Positions 58,971 to 64,000 of a stretch of DNA of 64,000 nucleotides are shown in pieces (position 1 is the first letter of the stretch; the number at the start of each line of letters is the position of its first letter). The stretch is from NCBI GenBank assembly GCA_009741485.1, contig CM019220.1, positions 29,989,891 to 30,053,890 on the forward strand, given 5' to 3'. The stretch is from Malurus cyaneus samueli. Taxonomy: Eukaryota > Chordata > Aves > Passeriformes > Maluridae. The position numbers and the translations under genes are program-made. Below the pieces are notes generated by a model. That model was not told the DNA's origin and ran no database searches. It saw nothing but the letters and a program-made list of their open reading frames with translations.

Positions 58971-58976
58971 AATAAA
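58971..58976 (+). terminator. MYO1B: Distal poly(A) signal AATAAA
   Basis: AATAAAACTG followed by a T/G-rich stretch (GTGCTGTTTGG), 1.1 kb after the stop. It is the stronger-looking of the two candidates. Confidence 0.65.
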
Positions 58977-59847
58977 ACTGTTCTAATTCTGTGCTGTTTG
59001 GTACTCCTATGTTATAACCATATTTTTGTACTCCAAGCTATTTTATATAACTCGTGTGCCTGATGTAAAAATGCGTGCACAAGAAGATACAATCAAGGGC
59101 CGCATTATAAATCTTCAGTGTAACTGATTGCACTTAATCTTTGATAAGCCAGAAGCATTAGCTGAAATCCTCAAGAGGAGAGATGCTTTTGTAGGGGGAA
59201 GGAGCTGCTCACGTGAAGGGTTTGTGGGACGTGGCTGTTTGGTTTGTTGATGCGAGGACAGCGGGGAGAGCGTGTTGTATTTTTGCCGTCTGATATAGGA
59301 CAGACAAAGAGCCTGGCTATCTGATGTGCAGTGCTGGAAGCCCAAGCATAAATAAAAGAAAGATAAAGAAAAGTTCGGAGTCTCCTTCCTCTCCTGGTGG
59401 TGATGCAGTGAAGGCTCCTCTGGGTTGCTTAACATTAAAGCAACATTGGAGGTTCAAGTGCTGATGGTTATTAGTCTGAAAAATACAGCTGGTTTGGGTT
59501 ACACCACACTCTGCTTTGGGATTAAATGGTTTTCCTATGATTTGGACACAAAATGATTGTTTTAACAGGCTGCTTCAGTGTTGCTGTTAAGAGTCCATAC
59601 ATGTGACCTTGGAAGGTGGGAGTAATCAGAAGATCTATTTCCAAACTGACACAAAGCTGCCTCTTCCTCATAATTGTAGTTCAAACCCTTCGTCTAATAA
59701 ATGAGCCAGGTTAATGATTTAATAAAATTTTAATAATTTTACATGTGTTGTAATTATAGATGCTTGCTAAGAAAATTTTAGCATCAATTTGTGATGCAAA
59801 ATTTTGATACTTGGAAGGAATTATTATATTGCCTTAAGAAGAGAGCT

Positions 59848-59869
59848 GATAATAATAATAATAATAATG
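59848..59869. repeat. (TAA)n microsatellite
   Basis: About seven units of the ATA/TAA trinucleotide in intergenic sequence. Confidence 0.9.
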
Positions 59870-61280
59870 TGGCATTTAAAACTCCTAGATCCTGTATTAG
59901 AACTTCTGCTTGGGAAAGATTGGAGGGTTTGTAAAACTTCACTACAGTTTTACAATTCACTTACACTAAGAGCCACACAAAGCAAATTTTGAAAATTAAT
60001 ACAAAAGTAAGGAAGACAAACATTTGAAATCTGGTGTAATTATGTAGTTGCTTGCAGGTAAGAAATAAGAGGGTTTAGATTAAGGACATCTGGGTAATTG
60101 GCACATGAAGCTCAGGTTTTACAGGATATCAGGATATTTGTTCCATCCCAGCCAGATCCAATACACATCCCTTCTATTTTTTTTGATCTTTGCAGCAACT
60201 CATGCAAAAGATTGGAAGAGGGACAAACTCCTCACCTCGGTTTCTCTTGTTTCCTTTCTCTTTGTGGGCTTGTACAGTTTTTACCTTGCATATTAGCTGG
60301 TACTTTGTGACTTTTGACTCTTAAATACTTGGCAATGTACAGAGCAAGTTTTGCTGAACATGAATTATTAGATATGCTAGGACATCCATGGTATCTCGAT
60401 GTTTGGATTTAAGTATCTAGGATGCTGAAAATAAAAATGCAAGGTCACCTAGCTTTTTTTTTTGTTTTCTTTCCTCTGTTTTCTTTTATCACTGTCTTTC
60501 AAATGAGTTGTGAAGAGTATTCCTCCTATGGTGCTAACCTTGCTTTTGCATCTTTTTACTTTGTAAATGCTAATCTTTCATCTCAAAGCTGGGCAAGGAT
60601 CATTAAGAAAAGATTTTGTTGCATGATGCTTTCTGGAATCAAATAAAATTCTGTTCCTCGACCTATACTTTCTCTATATCTGTATCTTTCTTACTGCAAA
60701 AAGAGCAGGTGACTGGGTTTTAGGTTAAATATGTGCAACACTCGTGTGTGACTTGGACAGAGAAGAAATTTTTATTTTGTATGTGATTCTTTAAGAGGCA
60801 GCATGTCATCCTCATTGATTCACAGTAACATTTTTCAGTCCTTTTCCTCATCATAGTTTTTGCTGAAAATTCTACAAAGTCAACTTTCCTAACATTAGCT
60901 TTAGAGCAATTGCCTCAGAACAGCATTATAGCCAGTTAAACCTGACTTTTAAAAATGGCTTTGTGCCCTAAACCTATCATATTCCACTTATGTCTTGTGG
61001 TCTTTTTTTCTCCTTCTATGGTTAACAATTCTATCCTGATGTTTATATATTTTTGTTCATCATACAAATTATGGATGAAAAGAAACTAAAATGTAAAATC
61101 AGGAAAAGCATGTTCAGTTTTGTGTTTCTTTACCAAAATGAAAGCCTTTTTCTCTACATTTCTGGGGGAGGAATTGAAGACTTATTGCAAAACGTTGATA
61201 GGAAATGAGAAACTTTTCTGCTGTCTGTGTAAATGTCACTGTTAATTCTTAAGATTTAGATTCTTAATCTTGAAAAAAGG

Positions 61281-61320
61281 TATTTTCCATATTCTGCAGA
61301 TATTTTCCATATTCTGTAGG
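61281..61320. repeat. 20-bp tandem duplication
   Basis: TATTTTCCATATTCTGCAGA is followed directly by TATTTTCCATATTCTGTAGG; two mismatches. Confidence 0.92.
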
Positions 61321-64000
61321 AAATGGTTGTGATTATTTTGAAGGATTGCTATGTAACGTGGTGATGGGAGATGCATACTTTGGACATTAAAACTTCCCAA
61401 CAAACACGTTTCAGAGAAAACTGTAGGGGACTCTGGGGGTGCTGACAATTTGTAAAAACATAGAGCAGTGTGAGTTTGAAGGAATCTGTAGTACAATCAG
61501 CCTATGAGTTCTGATTCTCCTCCTCTCCATCTTCCCTCATCGCTGTTGTATTTTTTAGCTTACACAAACATACGAGTGGGAGGGACAATTGTTTGCCAGT
61601 GTTTGTAAAACCCCTCAAAGTGATCACAATTTTCTGGATACTGCTTTTGATTGAGTGGTTTAAAGTTTGATATGTCACTGTCCCACAATCTTTCAGTTTA
61701 AACACTGCTGTCTGTCCTGTGGTGTGATGTTGCAGCCATTCCAGCACAGGATTTGATGATTTGTACTGTAGATCTGTCCGTGTGCAGCTCTGTGATCTGC
61801 TCTGGAGCTTCAGGAGACTCAGCTGAGGCAGTGGCACCCTCCTCAAAGAAAACACCATTCATGTGTCAGGCCCTCTTACAGGAGCGTTTCCTCCTGGACT
61901 TAAGGGAGGAAACCCATAAAGGGAGGTTTCATGCATGGGAAAAAAAAATTACTTGGCAGAACAGAACTTGTTTCTGCTGAGATGAAAACAGAATGGAGTC
62001 AGAATTGTGGTGAATTTACAGCTTCTGTTAGTAATTGTATAAAATGTGTGTTTACACATTGGGGCAGATTTGCATTGGGCAGTCTTGAAAAATTAGCTGG
62101 GGTGCAAAGAGGAAAAAAGCACTCGTGAATTTGTTGGTTTTGAGTAAATGCATGGCTGTTCTATGTCTGGCTGTGTTTGCCTGCAGTGAACTAGTGCTAA
62201 TTAAAGGATTGGGATTCTGATATCAACTTAATCTCATTATCAGCGAGAACCAGTTCTGCCTCTGTTCCCTTCCACCCATGGATGAGTTGACTATTCAGAC
62301 TTTAACTCAAAATGAGAGTTAGTACAGTCTGAGGCCATGAAATTAACTTTAAGCAATTGATGAAATTGAGTCCTAAAACTGTTAAGAAACGGATTGCCTC
62401 TCTCCTTCATTGTAAAACTTTAAACCACTGACATCTGGCTGTGAACTGACCAGGCAAAATTGTGAAGTGTGAAGCACAAAAGGCTTCATTTGTGAATGAA
62501 AACTCAGAGAATCTGAATCTCTCAATGATTCCCCTGGTTTCCAAGGCTGCACCCTTAGCCCAAGGTTGGGATCTCTTTGTTGTGTCACATTTTAGAGTTT
62601 ATGGTGTCCAATTATTAAAAAAAACCCAAGCAACTAAATGTTCTTCTGGCCAGGGAATCTTCCCTGGAAATATGGCAAAGTGCTGAGGATCTACAGGTAG
62701 GGACTACCTACATGGGACTTCACTGCCCACTCTCATTTTTACCCTCTGAAACTTCGAATGCCTTGAGGCTGTTCTCTGAAGGTGGGATGTGGTGGGGTTT
62801 GTCACAATGAGTGGGGTTTTTTACTGGCCTGGCAATGTCCCTTCTGGACATTGTGAATTCTTTCAGCATCAATATCTCCATACTGGGTGCTCTCTGAGAT
62901 GCTCGATGACATTTCCCTCTATGGCTCACATCTCATTCTGATTTCCTCCTTCCACCATTCCCTTCTGCCTCTGACATTCCCTGCAGTGACAAAGGGAGAC
63001 AAATGTCTCCAGGATACAGCAAAAATGTATTCTTTTGGGTTATTCCATTATCCACAGCTGCATCTTGGCGCCTTGCTTTCAGCTGGACATGCAGGAAATG
63101 TTTTATTTCCCTTCTAACCGAGAGCTGCTTTTAATGAAAGATACTTTGTTCCCTTTCGAGTTAACTTGCTAGTTATGGCATCACCGGTTTCCCAAAATTC
63201 TGACAGAAAGCAAACCTCGAAACAGGAGAAGCTGCAGTTGCTGTGTGTTCTGTTCTTCTTTTTAGGGGAGAGATCTCCTCCAAGTGATGTTGTGATGAGT
63301 CTCTGCTGCTTTGATTTGCCACATGAAGCTTTCCAGGTTGCTGTGTGTGCTCCTCGGAGCCTGATAAAAAAAATATGAATCCATCACAATATCAAAGAGG
63401 CAGTTTCAAACCGTGGTGCCAAAAGGAGAGAACTCATTTTTAACTGATGCAAAGGAGCATGAAATAACTGTGAATACACTCAGGTATCCCTTGGCTTGCC
63501 AGTATAGCAAGATCCCTTTGTTTAAGTTTACACATGGAGACTCAAACTGGAGGTGTTCAAAGCAATTCTGTCTGATTAAATTTACCATAAGCTATTGATT
63601 GTTATCAAAAACTAAAGTCCAAAAGTTGTGGCTGAGCTTGCAGTGGGAAACCCTAAATCTTCATTGCATGGCAAACTTCTTAATCTCATATGGGGACTGG
63701 GGCCTTGTGACAGCACATTGCTGAGTTTCCATGAATTGTTCTGGGGATGATTTTGGGGAAAAAAAAATCAGCTTTTTCTAATAAAGAAAACAGGCATTTT
63801 TCTAAACAAACAGCAAACCTATGGCAATGTATATGTAGAAATGTTTCCAGCTCATAGTCAGCCCATTGCTGGCTCAGATATGTTCTCCTTGACCCTGCAT
63901 TTGACCACAATTTAGAAAATGTTATTGTGTTGCTATGACCTGCTGTCCTGCCCCTGCTTGGCTCCAGGGATGTGGGGTTTGATCCTACCTGAGTGGTTTT

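Larger units (their letters stand above)
57858..58995 (+). other. MYO1B: MYO1B 3' untranslated region
   Basis: Follows the TAA with no further coding signal. The end is inferred from the AATAAA signals at 58740 and 58971. CpG content is moderate in the first 600 nt and the last part is AT-rich. A longer form reaching the AATAAA at 60642 cannot be excluded. Confidence 0.75.
58996..64000. other. Intergenic region downstream of MYO1B
   Basis: I find no exon, RNA gene or interspersed repeat that I recognise on either strand. It contains a (TAA)n run (59848-59869), an isolated AATAAA at 60642 and a 20-bp tandem duplication (61281-61320). Short open frames here lack family resemblance and are treated as chance. 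Confidence 0.7.

Noticed and set aside
60642..60647. AATAAA as the main MYO1B poly(A) signal
   Set aside because: It lies 2.8 kb after the stop, beyond two better-placed signals. Possible as a rare distal end, but not supported by sequence alone.
1..64000. CRISPR arrays, bacterial operons, tRNA or rRNA genes
   Set aside because: None seen. The window is vertebrate genomic DNA with one spliced gene; the few tandem repeats have two copies or are microsatellites.

Overview
This window is vertebrate, almost certainly avian, nuclear DNA. It has long AT-rich introns with GT-AG boundaries, low repeat density and two 3'-end fragments of CR1 retrotransposons, the typical avian/reptilian LINE. It contains one protein-coding gene on the + strand, recognised as MYO1B (unconventional myosin-Ib, a short-tailed class I myosin). 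The species cannot be fixed from the sequence.

Layout. Bases 1-1448 are the end of an intron. Twenty-eight coding exons (called v1-v28 here) run from 1449 to the stop codon at 57855-57857. All reading phases join without a break, giving 1052 complete codons plus the last base of one more. If the missing 5' exons supply 84 residues, as in mammalian myosin-Ib recalled from memory, the six-IQ protein is 1136 residues. Residue numbers in the exon entries use that assumption. v1-v16 (1449-38114) encode the motor and converter. v17-v22 (38552-48787) encode the IQ lever arm, including three tandem 29-codon exons (v19-v21). v23-v28 (49167-57857) encode the lipid-binding TH1 tail. The 3'UTR starts at 57858 and has poly(A) signals at 58740 and 58971. 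From about 59000 to 64000 I see only intergenic sequence with no recognisable gene. Intron 10 (21457-31555) is the longest at 10.1 kb and contains the only ambiguous base (29281).

How the gene works. The motor hydrolyses ATP on actin, the IQ segment binds calmodulin and sets lever length, and the TH1 tail binds acidic phospholipids. Alternative use of v20 and v21 changes the number of IQ motifs and so the lever length.

Points outside ordinary annotation: a 300-nt intron between v19 and v20 that is in frame and stop-free; a first IQ motif whose Gln is Gly; a CpG-dense patch beside a CR1 in intron 3; a pair of unclassified ~200-bp direct repeats and an unrecognised 105-codon ORF in intron 4; several strong hairpins and palindromes; and a miR-25/92-type seed site fused to the proximal poly(A) signal. 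I found no convincing new biological system.
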